From positions 1 through 23,189 of the forward strand of contig JADFZC010000005.1 in NCBI GenBank assembly GCA_015232735.1: a DNA stretch of 23,189 nt, written 5' to 3'. The notes under the pieces are model-generated. The model saw only the letters and a list, made by a program, of their open reading frames with translations. It was not told the origin of the DNA and did no database searches. This DNA is from Oligoflexales bacterium. GTDB lineage: Bacteria; Bdellovibrionota; Oligoflexia; Oligoflexales; Oligoflexaceae. Made by a program: the position numbers and the translations under genes. Below, one piece after another: positions 1 through 7,561 of this stretch (its first letter is position 1; every line of letters begins with the position of its first letter).

Positions 1-427
1 CTTCCGCGCTCCTTTCCGCTTTTGGATTCATTTTTATTTGAGAATCCTCTTTTCTTGCATTTACCCTGATGCCGTTTACCGAAAGCTCATTTGAAATAAA
101 TTTTCCCCTCGCGAGGGTGGCAAGAGAAAAATCAAAATCGATATTTTTTACCTGATAGCTGTTAAGTTCAGGCTTTGAGGGATGCGAAGCACTGAGGTCT
201 TTAACCGAGACTTTGCCGGATATGAGGCTGGTTTGAACAGCCCCGATTTTTACCTCGGCCCCGTTCATATTTGTCAGGATCGCTTCCATCAGTTTTTTTA
301 TGTTGGAATCAAGCAGGAACTTAAAGTAAATCAGGGCTGATATGATGATAATTAATGAGATGAGTCCCGCTCGTTTTCGTATGATGCCGCTGGAAGCCTT
401 TGTTTTCCGTCTTGATTTATCTTTCAT
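1..427 (-). CDS. TIGR03545-type membrane-anchored protein, N-terminal part
   Basis: The frame is open from an ATG at 427 to the left edge (142 codons), so the 3' part of the gene is outside the window. The product starts with a basic stretch (MKDKSRRKTK), has one hydrophobic segment at about residues 20-38 (GLISLIIIISALIYF), and continues as a soluble, AsmA-like region with motifs such as NGAEVKIG and GKVSVKDL. This N-terminus and the small membrane-protein gene upstream fit the uncharacterised TIGR03545 family, which usually sits beside TIGR03546; that link is from memory of the families. An AGAGGA about 10 nt upstream supports the start. The gap to the upstream gene is 71 bp, so the two are probably co-transcribed. 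Function is unknown; a role in the cell envelope is only a guess from the topology. Confidence 0.72.
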   Translation of the reverse strand, partial: MKDKSRRKTKASSGIIRKRAGLISLIIIISALIYFKFLLDSNIKKLMEAILTNMNGAEVKIGAVQTSLISGKVSVKDLSASHPSKPELNSYQVKNIDFDFSLATLARGKFISNELSVNGIRVNARKEDSQIKMNPKAERSAE

Positions 428-498
428 TTTTACATGTCCTCTTATTGTCTTAGTTTTTTGCCTGTGATTGAATCGCCTGAATATCCAGCAGCCAGTTG

Positions 499-936
499 TC
501 AGGGTTCGTTATCTTGCGGGATTTCGGGTCTTGCCATGATGAGCGTAATAAAAACGCAGGGCGAGAGAATAAGTGTTATGGCCAGGGAACCCATTACAAC
601 GCTGTTTTTAAACTGTGTCAGCGGCATTATCGGCATTTGATCCATCAATCTGAAAAGTTTGCCCAAAGGTCTGAAATTAAGTATCCCGGCTCCGACAGAG
701 TCAAAGAAAGGATCCAGCAGGAAAGCGGAAACGGGGAACAGTATGAGTACTGTAATCAGTGAAATCATTATCGGTATTCTGAAGATCAGAAGACAAAGTA
801 TCCCCAGCACGCATTGAAGGGTGAAGGGAGTTGGTGAAAAACCAAGCAGCATTCCAATAGTTATTGCAGCTGATATCTGATTAGAAGAGAGATCTTTTGT
901 TAAAAACGACAAAAATTCCAAAAATTTCTTTTTCAA
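499..936 (-). CDS. TIGR03546-type small membrane protein
   Basis: This 145-aa protein has a polar N-terminus, then hydrophobic segments around residues 22-60 (ITIGMLLGFSPTPF, LGILCLLIFRIPIMISL), 60-75 and 110-133, so it is an inner-membrane protein with about three or four helices. The GFSPTPFTLQ motif resembles the small membrane proteins of TIGR03546, which occur next to TIGR03545 proteins; here the next gene downstream is of that type. The start is TTG at 936, preceded by AGAGG with 6 nt spacing. The overlapping ATG at 941 is in another frame and hits a stop after two codons. No biochemical role is known for the family. The pairing is the main support for the call. Confidence 0.75.
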   Translation of the reverse strand: MKKKFLEFLSFLTKDLSSNQISAAITIGMLLGFSPTPFTLQCVLGILCLLIFRIPIMISLITVLILFPVSAFLLDPFFDSVGAGILNFRPLGKLFRLMDQMPIMPLTQFKNSVVMGSLAITLILSPCVFITLIMARPEIPQDNEP

Positions 937-973
937 GACATACCTCTGCGTTAATAGTATTTTTTACCCATCG

Positions 974-1003
974 ATATTACTTTATTGAAAAATGTAATGT
1001 AAA
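974..1003 (-). promoter_or_regulatory. Candidate sigma-70 promoter for the TIGR03546/TIGR03545 pair
   Basis: On the minus strand TTTACA (998-1003) and TAATAT (974-979) are separated by 18 nt, a reasonable housekeeping promoter. It lies about 40 bp upstream of the TTG start at 936, in the 215-bp spacer shared with the divergent DJ-1 gene. It is a pattern match only; AT-rich spacers give false positives. Confidence 0.4.
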
Positions 1004-1151
1004 TATTTCTCTGTGTGAAGCATGAATTATTAGCCCTGAACCTTATTTTCAGTAAAAAACCTCTTTCAGGGCATAAAGGAAAGTGGTAAAGGTCAGTTTT
1101 GCACGAGTTTTGAAAGTTAATATTATTATTAATAATTTTTTGGAGGAATAT

Positions 1152-1697
1152 ATGATTAAGGCAATGGTTCCGCTGGCCGATGGATTTGAAGAGCTTGAAG
1201 CGGTCACTATTATAGACATATTAAGAAGAGCCGGCATAGATGTTACAACAACATATTTGAAGCAAAATCCTGTAGCGGGGGCCCACAATTTGAAAGTGAC
1301 GGCGGATCGGAAGATTGATGAAGTCGATTTTTCGGAGTACTCGCTCATCACCCTTCCAGGTGGGCTGCCGGGAAGCTCGAATCTTATGGAAGACAAAAGA
1401 GTCATTTCATTCATAACCGGCGTGTATGAAAGGGGAGGTTTCGTATCGGCCATATGCGCAGCCCCTATGGCGCTCGGAAGAGCAGGTGTTCTCAAGGGCA
1501 AGAAGGCTACATGTTATCCCGGATTTGAAGACAAAATGACAGGCGCAAAATATGTGAATGATCCGGTTGTTGTCGACGGAAAAGTGATAACAGGTAACGG
1601 ACCCGGCAGTGCCGTGCATTTTGCCCTCACCCTTGTAGAGGCGTTAATGGGTTCTTCAAAAGCGGAGGAACTTAGAAAGGGTATGCTGGTTAAATAG
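1152..1697 (+). CDS. DJ-1/PfpI family protein (DJ-1/YajL-like)
   Basis: This is a 181-aa single-domain protein of the DJ-1/ThiJ/PfpI superfamily. Members have been assigned glyoxalase, deglycase, chaperone or redox-protection roles, so the exact reaction is uncertain. The nucleophile elbow SAICAAP puts the catalytic cysteine at residue 102, and the partner glutamate is Glu16 in GFEELEAV, matching Glu18/Cys106 of human DJ-1. The LPGG motif (68-71) and GPGSAVHFAL near the C-terminus are also typical. Length matches the family (about 180-190 aa). An upstream in-frame start at 1083 exists, but GGAGG at 1142-1146 sits 5 nt before the ATG at 1152 and homology begins there. It appears to be a single-gene unit, divergent from the membrane-protein pair. 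Confidence 0.92.
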   Translation: MIKAMVPLADGFEELEAVTIIDILRRAGIDVTTTYLKQNPVAGAHNLKVTADRKIDEVDFSEYSLITLPGGLPGSSNLMEDKRVISFITGVYERGGFVSAICAAPMALGRAGVLKGKKATCYPGFEDKMTGAKYVNDPVVVDGKVITGNGPGSAVHFALTLVEALMGSSKAEELRKGMLVK

Positions 1698-1901
1698 TCG
1701 CAAAATTTTTTCAACTGAAAGCTGGACATTTTCCCATTTTTTGGGATCGATATATAGTAATGTTTCCTAAAAAGTTTCACTCACAAGTCACTCATGAAAG
1801 GTATCATCAATATAACAAGTGTTTTTGTTGTACACCTATAAGCGCAGGGTAGGAGCGGAATTTGCTGCAAATAAAACTGGATTCAACGAGTAATTTATCT
1901 T

Positions 1902-1917
1902 ATCTTACCAGTAAGAT
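1902..1917. promoter_or_regulatory. Inverted repeat upstream of the antitoxin gene, candidate autoregulatory operator
   Basis: A perfect 7-bp inverted repeat, ATCTTAC-CA-GTAAGAT, lies 25 bp before the antitoxin start codon, just upstream of its ribosome binding site AAGGAAGG (1925-1932). AbrB/MazE-type antitoxins commonly repress their own operon by binding such palindromes, so this is a natural candidate site. The role is inferred from position and symmetry alone. Confidence 0.4.
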
Positions 1918-1941
1918 TATGTTTAAGGAAGGATTGATTTA

Positions 1942-2205
1942 ATGAGCGAATTTGCAACAACGAAACTTTCATCCAAAGGACAGGTTGTCATCCCGGAAGA
2001 TATTCGTGAAAATCTAGGGTTAAAGGAAGGCACGCAGTTTATCGTAATGACTGCAGGCGATTCTGTAATCTTAAAAATAATTGTTCCACCATCGCCAAAC
2101 CAAATAAAAGATATATTGGCAAAAGCAAAGGTTGAAGCCAAAAAGGCTGGTGTCAATAAAAATGATCTTCACAAAGGGTTGGCACGAGCAAGGAAAAAGA
2201 CATGA
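1942..2205 (+). CDS. AbrB/MazE/SpoVT-type antitoxin
   Basis: This 87-aa protein begins with a SpoVT-AbrB swapped-hairpin DNA-binding domain (residues about 5-47). The hallmark is TKLSSKGQVVIPEDIRENLGLKEG. The basic, helical C-terminus (LAKAKVEAKKAG, LARARKKT) would be the toxin-binding tail. Such proteins are antitoxins and autorepressors of PIN-domain (VapC-like) toxins. Its stop overlaps the ATG of a PIN-type frame by 4 bp, the usual coupling in type II toxin-antitoxin operons. Here that toxin frame is truncated, so this is probably an orphan antitoxin, possibly still a DNA-binding protein. The start has AAGGAAGG at 9 nt spacing. Confidence 0.88.
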   Translation: MSEFATTKLSSKGQVVIPEDIRENLGLKEGTQFIVMTAGDSVILKIIVPPSPNQIKDILAKAKVEAKKAGVNKNDLHKGLARARKKT

Positions 2206-2288
2206 AGATTATTCTTGATACCAATGTTTTGGTTTCAGGGATTTTGACAGTAGCCCCCCATGAACTCCGCGCCAAATCACAGTTTTAA
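2202..2288 (+). pseudogene. PIN-domain (VapC-like) toxin, truncated to 28 codons
   Basis: The frame starts at an ATG overlapping the antitoxin stop (ATGA) and reads MKIILDTNVLVSGIL. This is the typical first strand and first catalytic aspartate (Asp6) of PIN-domain toxins, which are Mg-dependent RNases. After residue 15 to 17 the resemblance stops, and the frame ends at a TAA at 2286-2288. Full PIN toxins are about 130-145 aa and need three or four acidic residues, so this remnant cannot be active. The sequence after about 2250 shows no PIN continuation in any frame that I can recognise, so the rest was deleted or replaced rather than merely frameshifted. The unexplained stretch continues to the tRNA at 2428. 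Confidence 0.8.
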
Positions 2289-2427
2289 AATATCAACCCC
2301 CTAAAGTAGTACTAGGTTTTACACTGCTTGTTATAGCAAATAACATCTGTGTTTCACGTCAAGTGATTCTTTGAAAAACTGGGATGGGTCGTCAGGTTGG
2401 ACAGAAACTCGGAATTCATGATTAAAA

Positions 2428-2501
2428 TCGGGAAGGCGGGATTTAAACCCGCGACCTCTTGCTCCCGAAGCAAGCGCGCTATCAAACTGCGCTACTCCCC
2501 G
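2428..2501 (-). tRNA. tRNA-Pro (anticodon CGG), no encoded CCA
   Basis: The minus strand folds as a complete 74-nt cloverleaf. The acceptor stem is CGGGGAG/CTTCCCG with one G-T pair, the D stem GCGC/GCGC, the anticodon stem CTTGC/GCAAG with loop TTCGGGA (anticodon CGG), the variable loop AGGTC and the T stem GCGGG/CCCGC. The C1 start is typical of bacterial tRNA-Pro. After the discriminator A (2428) the sequence continues TTT, so CCA must be added enzymatically. Two normally invariant elbow bases are changed together: position 19 is A (2482) instead of G, and position 56 is T (2445) instead of C, which preserves pairing as A19-U56. An apparent 63-codon reading frame across this gene is a translation artefact of the tRNA. 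Confidence 0.95.
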
Positions 2502-2545
2502 AAAATTATCAGATGGAAACAACGACTTTTCCTTGACTGGAAATA

Positions 2546-2574
2546 TTTATACATTTCAATGGAATAAAACTCAA
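2546..2574 (-). promoter_or_regulatory. Candidate promoter of tRNA-Pro
   Basis: On the minus strand TTGAGT (2569-2574) and TATAAA (2546-2551) are separated by exactly 17 nt. Transcription would start about 38 nt before the mature tRNA 5' end. The spacing and -10 match are good and the -35 is four of six. No GC-rich discriminator is evident. Inferred from pattern. Confidence 0.5.
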
Positions 2575-2750
2575 CCTAAAAAGCTTCACCAATTTAAAGA
2601 ATCGATAGCCGTACGTGGATGGTTTTATTTGGCTATAATTCCATTAATTTGCATTTAAAAAATCAAATTTGGGCTTTAATATGTTCCAAGTACATCAAAA
2701 TTTCCATATAATACTAATTATATATAACAACATTATCGGAAAGCGAATCC

Positions 2751-4001
2751 ATGGCTGATCCAAAATCCAATCTTCCATCCAAAATACTGGTTGTCGACAA
2801 CGATATCACTGTGGCCAATAAACTTGAAATTATTCTAAAGAAATTTAATATTTCAGTTATCAAGGCGGCTACCTGGGAGAATGCTCTTTACCTGTTCAAT
2901 CAAAACAGATTCGATATGGCCATAGTCGACATGGAGCTCGGAGAGATGTCAGGAACCACCCTGATACAAAAATGGAAGAGACACGAGGTTGAGAGCAAAA
3001 GGACGACTTCATTTGTCATTTCCACGGGAAAGGCGATTACTACGGCTGATGAAGCCCTTATGAAGGAGCTTTTCGATGTCAGCCTTATCGCGAAGCCTCA
3101 TGCCATAGGTCCTCTTCTTTCCTCCATGGCCAATGCGATGGCGGCAAAAAAACTGAACGAAAATCTGATTGAGGTGAAAACAAAAATAATAGATCCCTTG
3201 ATGAAACATGGAAATATCACGAAAGCACTCCATATTTCCCGTGAAAAGCTGAGCCCTCTCGGTCCCAAGGGAAAACTGATAACTGCTGATATCTGCATTG
3301 CGGCAAAGCAGTATCCTGATGCTTTTTTCATCATGAAGGATCTTCATGAAAACGACATCAGCAATATGCATTACATAAATGAACTCGGCAGGATCAAGCT
3401 TCTCATGGGGAATGTCAAGGAAGCTATTGAGTACATGGAAAGGGCTGACAAGGTTGCTCCCAACAATATCGCAAGGCTCGAAGCGATGTCGGACATGTAC
3501 CTCAAAGGCAGGATGCCGGATAAAAGCATTGAGAAAATGAAACAGATCATGAAACTGACTCCGGAGAATCCGGATGTAAAATATGGTTTCTACGAGAAAC
3601 TGATGGATGCCGGATTTGCAGATTACGCACAGAACTTCTGCCGCGAAACCTCCACGTCGCTTGATCTCATAAAGTATTATAATAACCGTGGAGTTGTTTT
3701 TTCAAAAAATGCCGATTACAAGAGCGCCATCGAAGAGTATGTCAAGGCTGAGAAGCTTATCCCGCATTCAAACCAGCTTTACAGGGTGCTTTTCAACAGG
3801 GCCATTGCGCACATCAACCTCAAAACCTCACACGACCTTATGTCGGCAAAAATACTCCTCGAAAGATGTCTCTCCATAAATCCGGGCTTTGAGAAGGCCA
3901 AGGAAAAACTGGATATCATTGCAAATGTCAAAAAAGGCGCAAAGCCGGCACCCAAGACTGAAATCCCGCAGAAGGAGGAGAAGAAGCCCAAAGCTGTTTA
4001 A
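2751..4001 (+). CDS. Response regulator: intact receiver domain plus TPR repeats
   Basis: This 416-aa cytoplasmic protein has an N-terminal receiver (about residues 10-130) followed by a helical TPR region (about 150-400, for example YINELGRIKLLMGNVKEAIEY and NNRGVVFSKNADYKSAIEEY). The receiver keeps its key residues: acidic pair Asp16/Asp18 in VVDND, phospho-acceptor Asp60 in AIVDMELG, Ser/Thr at STG (91-92) and Lys115 in IAKPH. There is no DNA-binding or enzymatic output domain, so output is probably protein-protein contact through the TPRs. The C-terminal tail is Lys/Glu/Pro rich. A GGAAAG lies about 11 nt before the start. The next gene, 39 bp downstream, has the same domain types, so the two likely form an operon. 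No histidine kinase is in the window. Confidence 0.85.
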   Translation: MADPKSNLPSKILVVDNDITVANKLEIILKKFNISVIKAATWENALYLFNQNRFDMAIVDMELGEMSGTTLIQKWKRHEVESKRTTSFVISTGKAITTADEALMKELFDVSLIAKPHAIGPLLSSMANAMAAKKLNENLIEVKTKIIDPLMKHGNITKALHISREKLSPLGPKGKLITADICIAAKQYPDAFFIMKDLHENDISNMHYINELGRIKLLMGNVKEAIEYMERADKVAPNNIARLEAMSDMYLKGRMPDKSIEKMKQIMKLTPENPDVKYGFYEKLMDAGFADYAQNFCRETSTSLDLIKYYNNRGVVFSKNADYKSAIEEYVKAEKLIPHSNQLYRVLFNRAIAHINLKTSHDLMSAKILLERCLSINPGFEKAKEKLDIIANVKKGAKPAPKTEIPQKEEKKPKAV

Positions 4002-4040
4002 TATAAGGTGAATTTGTATTATTTATGCAGAGGATTCCTA

Positions 4041-6173
4041 ATGAATAAGAACCTTGGTGACAAAACAGGAAAAATTCTGGTTGTTGACAATGAACCGCCA
4101 ACGAGATCTTTAATATCGGATATCCTTAAAAGCATGGGTTTTTCCAAGATCACACAATTGGCTTCAGTTAGGGATATCCTTCAGGTTCTGGAACTGGAAC
4201 AGGTGGACTGGGTTATCACGTCGCTGTTTTCCGAAGGTTTGGAAAATGCCATGCACCTTCTGAAAATAGCCATTGAATCGGACTGGCTTGATCAGACAAG
4301 AATATCCTTCATAATTACACGCGAGGAGGAATATGTAATCCCTACCGCCTTTGAACATGGCCTTCTTTCCTATCATTTGAAACCTGTATTAAAAAGTGTG
4401 CTGGAAACTGAATTTCGCACTATTATTAAAAATCTGGAAGCGGCAAAGTGGAGAGATCCGCTTGTGGCCGCTTCTTTTCTGAGAAAATTTTTGGTCAAAA
4501 ATGAACGGCTCGATGAACTGCTTCATTTTGAGAAAAATCTTCTTTCGATTTTTCCAGATGAGACGGATCAGTTGTTCAACCTTATTTATCCGCTGATGAA
4601 ACTTGGAAATAAAAATGACGCATTGGCGCTTGTAAGACAGATAAGGCTGATTGTTCCGGGATGCGAGGAAAGGATAAGAAGTCTGCAGAAGGAATATCTT
4701 CCTGAGGAGAATCTTCTCGATGAGAATGAAAATCCTGTCGGAAATCTGTTTGGAATCGAAAGCATAACGGTGGTTGATCCTGATGAGTCATCCAGAAAGA
4801 GTCTTGAGGGGATATTCAATGGAATTGGTGTCGCCAACATCCATTTTTTTTCCGATGGCCAGTCGGCACTGCATCATTTATCAAAAAGCGACGACACATG
4901 TCTCGTCATACAAGAGTGGAGAATACCAAAGCTGACAGGTCCCATTTTTCTTCAGAATATTAAACAGACAAAGGCCGCTTCAGCTCCCATTGTCGTACTT
5001 AGTTCGCTGGTCAAAAAGGAGGACGCGCCCCTTCTAAGGGAAATGGGTGTATCTGCAGTTATCGAGAAGCCTTTTAACAAAGATTATTTCCTCCAATCGC
5101 TTATTGCGGTTCTTCAGCAGCACAGGGCACCTTCGGAGAAATTTTCCCTGGAACGGAAAATACGCGACAGCCTTGCCACTGGAAGAACGGTCGAAGCCTT
5201 TGAACTGCGTGAAAGATATTTTACAAATCCGCAAATCAGTCCCGGGCAGAAAAAACTCATGGATGCCGAGTTCGCCTACGCGAACAAGAACTATGAGAAG
5301 GCGAAAGGGTACTGCATCGAAGCGATCAAGCTGTCTGGCGATTCGATATTTATCCTTAACCTTTTGGGAAAGATACTTATAGGACTCAGGGATTTCGAGA
5401 ACGCCCTGCGCTGCTTTGAAAAAGCCAGAGCCCTCTCCCCGCTCAATATAGAGAGGCTGTGCGCTATTGCCGAGGTTCATTCGCAGATAGGGGATACGTG
5501 CAGGGCCAGCTCTGCAATCAACGAAGCCAAGGACCTTGATGAAGACAATCCTGTCATAAAGGAAACTGAGGCCAAGGTGGCTCTGAATTCCAACCAGATA
5601 GAAATCGCCCGTGAAATAATGGAACAGCTTGAGACGGCTGATAACATTGTCGCATATATGAACAATTCGGCTATTGCGATGGCTCTCTGCGGAATGCTCG
5701 ATGAAAGCATCTCACAGTATAGGCGGACCCTTGAAGCCCTGCCTAAAAACAGGGAAAAAATCAAGGCTATCATTTTGTATAATCTGGCGCTCGCACACGC
5801 CAGAAAATCGGAAATCAAACAATCGAAAAATATGCTTGATGAATGTATCAAAATTGAAATTTCAAGAGTGCACGGCAGGGCTGAGTCCCTTCTGTCCAGA
5901 TTGAATGCCGCCCTTGAGAGAGGATCTCCCGCTGAACTTCGCTTTGAAAAAAAATCCAGGCCCGAGTCAGCTGTCATAGATGAAAACACGTTTGACCCTT
6001 TCGATCTGCACCTCGAATCCTTTGATTCGGTGCGAATGAACCGCGGAGATTTGGCCTGCTACATGATCTATTTTCCTCAAAAGAACGAGTCCAGGGCTTT
6101 GAAGCTGATGGAGGAGCCTCCTCCATTTAATCCTTGGAAATCATTGGAATATGGAAGCAAAAAGATCTCATAG
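4041..6173 (+). CDS. Dual pseudo-receiver/TPR protein
   Basis: This 710-aa protein has a receiver (about 10-125), a helical linker, a second receiver (about 240-365) and a TPR region (about 385-640). Both receivers keep the acidic pocket (VVDNE; VVDPDE) and the conserved Lys (Lys114 in LKP; Lys343 in EKP) but lack the phospho-acceptor Asp. In the first the site reads WVITSLF (Ser61). In the second it reads LVIQEWRIP (Glu292), which resembles a phosphomimetic. The TPRs include ALRCFEKARALSPLN. The upstream start at 4008 adds 11 residues, but AGAGGA at 4029-4034 precedes the ATG at 4041 with good spacing. With the preceding REC-TPR gene it looks like a two-protein signalling or scaffold module. 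Its partner and output are not identifiable. Confidence 0.85.
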   Translation: MNKNLGDKTGKILVVDNEPPTRSLISDILKSMGFSKITQLASVRDILQVLELEQVDWVITSLFSEGLENAMHLLKIAIESDWLDQTRISFIITREEEYVIPTAFEHGLLSYHLKPVLKSVLETEFRTIIKNLEAAKWRDPLVAASFLRKFLVKNERLDELLHFEKNLLSIFPDETDQLFNLIYPLMKLGNKNDALALVRQIRLIVPGCEERIRSLQKEYLPEENLLDENENPVGNLFGIESITVVDPDESSRKSLEGIFNGIGVANIHFFSDGQSALHHLSKSDDTCLVIQEWRIPKLTGPIFLQNIKQTKAASAPIVVLSSLVKKEDAPLLREMGVSAVIEKPFNKDYFLQSLIAVLQQHRAPSEKFSLERKIRDSLATGRTVEAFELRERYFTNPQISPGQKKLMDAEFAYANKNYEKAKGYCIEAIKLSGDSIFILNLLGKILIGLRDFENALRCFEKARALSPLNIERLCAIAEVHSQIGDTCRASSAINEAKDLDEDNPVIKETEAKVALNSNQIEIAREIMEQLETADNIVAYMNNSAIAMALCGMLDESISQYRRTLEALPKNREKIKAIILYNLALAHARKSEIKQSKNMLDECIKIEISRVHGRAESLLSRLNAALERGSPAELRFEKKSRPESAVIDENTFDPFDLHLESFDSVRMNRGDLACYMIYFPQKNESRALKLMEEPPPFNPWKSLEYGSKKIS

Positions 6174-6192
6174 GAGCAAAATCCTCGAAATA

Positions 6193-6221
6193 TTGTTTGA
6201 TTTTGACATACAGAATAAAAT
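6193..6221 (+). promoter_or_regulatory. Weak candidate promoter for era
   Basis: TTGTTT (6193-6198) and TAAAAT (6216-6221) are separated by 17 nt in the 106-bp spacer before era. A TTGACA at 6203-6208 is a better -35 but has no -10 at normal spacing. Low-confidence pattern match. Confidence 0.3.
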
Positions 6222-6279
6222 AGTATTGCGCCGTCCAGGTTCATTTACTTAATCAAAAATAAGAGCGGAAAAAATAAAT

Positions 6280-7251
6280 ATGTCATCTCGTTGCGGATAT
6301 GTCGCCCTTGTCGGCAGAGCAAATGCCGGCAAAAGCACACTTCTAAATGCCATGGTCGGCCAAAAGGTTTCTGGAGTGAGTTCAAAGCCTCAGACCACCA
6401 GAAACAAGATTCTTGGCATATGCACCTTGGATGATGTGCAGCTGCTTTTTCTTGATACCCCTGGATTTCACCTGCCGAAGGCATCAAACCGGATGGGCGG
6501 TCATATAAACCGAGAAGCATGGTCATCCCTTTCAGACGCAAACCTGGTTTTTTATCTGATTGATGTGATGGAAGGGTGGACGGACGAAGATACAAAATTT
6601 GTTTCAAAAATTCTTAAAATCGGAAAAAGCCCTCTTGCAATACTCGTTTCGAAAATTGACAGAATCAAAAGCGACATGGTGGATCGAGCCGCCCTTCTGA
6701 TAAACGCCTCTATGGAGATGATGATATCAAGCCTTGCATCAGACGGGGTATCAAACAGACTGATTTACAGGGAACCAATATATTTTTCTGCCAAACGGCC
6801 GGACGACATATTTAACCTCAAGCAAATCGCCTCCCGGCAAATGCCCGAAAGCGAATGGCTCTATCCTGACGATGAACTTACGGACAGGACTCAATCATTT
6901 GTCTGCGGCGAACTGATCAGGGAGAGTGTTTTCCGCTGCCTGGGCGAGGAAATTCCCTACTGTTCGGCCGTCCGAATCGATGCATTTGAGCAAAAGGCGG
7001 ACATCACGGTGATCCATGCTTCAATAGTTATCTCTAAAGAATCGCAAAAGGGAATGGTGCTCGGAAAAAACGGCGTAAAAATAAAGGAAATCGGGAAACA
7101 CGCCAGACAGGCACTGGAAAGACATCTTGGTGTCAAGGTCTATCTGGGATTAAACGTGCTTGTAGACAGGAACTGGACTTTCACTGATTCGCTCATCGAG
7201 GAATATGTCCAGCTGAACACCTCACAAACTGAAACAAAACCGTTTTTTTAA
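6280..7251 (+). CDS. era: GTPase Era
   Basis: Era is an essential GTPase that binds the 3' end of 16S rRNA and helps 30S assembly. The 323-aa product (family about 300) has the G domain at about 5-175. G1 is GRANAGKST (12-20), G2 lies in KPQTTRNKI, G3 is DTPGF (59-63) and G5 is SAK. A C-terminal KH domain (about 225-310) carries the signature ESQKGMVLGKNGVKIKEIG. G4 reads SKID (124-127) instead of the usual NKxD, a conservative but uncommon change at the base-contacting residue. An insertion around 130-160 makes the G domain slightly longer than usual. The stop codon TAA (7249-7251) is also the left 3-bp flank of a MITE-like element. No partner gene such as rnc or recO is adjacent. Confidence 0.95.
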   Translation: MSSRCGYVALVGRANAGKSTLLNAMVGQKVSGVSSKPQTTRNKILGICTLDDVQLLFLDTPGFHLPKASNRMGGHINREAWSSLSDANLVFYLIDVMEGWTDEDTKFVSKILKIGKSPLAILVSKIDRIKSDMVDRAALLINASMEMMISSLASDGVSNRLIYREPIYFSAKRPDDIFNLKQIASRQMPESEWLYPDDELTDRTQSFVCGELIRESVFRCLGEEIPYCSAVRIDAFEQKADITVIHASIVISKESQKGMVLGKNGVKIKEIGKHARQALERHLGVKVYLGLNVLVDRNWTFTDSLIEEYVQLNTSQTETKPFF

Positions 7252-7561
7252 GAGGCTGTCTGAATCCCTATAGGGCAAGGTGCGAGGAGAAGGAAAACCG
7301 GAGTTTACATATTGGTAAAGTAGCTTCTCAAAAACGTCTGGTAACCCGAGACCCGATTTCTCGATATCCGAATTTCGATCCCAACTCATGTAAGTGCCCG
7401 AAAAAAAAGCAGGATCGGGATCGAAATTCGGGAACCGGGTGTCAGCACTCGGGGGGCAGGTATTGAAACATGGAATTACCAGACGTTTTTGAGAAGCTAC
7501 TTGGTAAGTGAGAATTTTCCAACGGCAGCTGGCGCCCGGATCCGGGGTTTCAGACAACCTC
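7252..7561. mobile_element. MITE-like element with GAGGCTGTCTGAA ends, interrupted by a second element
   Basis: Terminal inverted repeats GAGGCTGTCTGAA (7252-7264) and its complement TTCAGACAACCTC (7549-7561) match at 12 of 13 bases. Both ends are flanked by TAA (7249-7251 and 7562-7564), a likely 3-bp target duplication. TNA duplications with GAG-starting ends are known in the IS1031 group of the IS5 family, so that is a plausible source of transposase. The element has no coding capacity. Removing the nested insertion (7320-7500) and one copy of its duplicated target leaves about 120 bp. That host carries CAAGGTGCGAGGAG (7276-7289) and a 40-nt hairpin (7292-7318 joined to 7508-7520). It fills most of the 395-bp gap between era and the murA-like gene. 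Confidence 0.65.
7320..7500. repeat. Palindromic MITE-like element, copy 1 (25-bp perfect inverted ends)
   Basis: The arms at 7320-7344 and 7476-7500 are perfect 25-bp inverted repeats beginning GTAGCTTCTC. Inside, a 15-bp perfect inverted pair (7368-7382 with 7417-7431) makes a long cruciform or hairpin. The flanks TTGGTAAA (7312-7319) and TTGGTAAG (7501-7508) look like an 8-bp target-site duplication with one later change. The element interrupts the hairpin of the surrounding MITE. A second copy lies at 9936-10121. There is no transposase gene, so movement would need an enzyme acting in trans. Confidence 0.75.

Noticed and set aside
1726..1750. Terminator after the DJ-1 gene (TCCCA/TGGGA hairpin)
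   Set aside because: The stem has only 5 bp and the T-run is in the loop, so it does not form a convincing terminator.
2331..2522. Minus-strand 63-codon frame with GVAQFDSALASGARGRGF
   Set aside because: It is the well-known false translation of a tRNA gene; the tRNA-Pro lies inside it.
5477..5989. Minus-strand 170-codon frame inside the dual-receiver gene
   Set aside because: Antisense shadow of the TPR region with biased composition.
7222..7557. Minus-strand 111-codon frame downstream of era
   Set aside because: It lies wholly over the nested repeat elements and the era 3' end, without a ribosome binding site or family resemblance.
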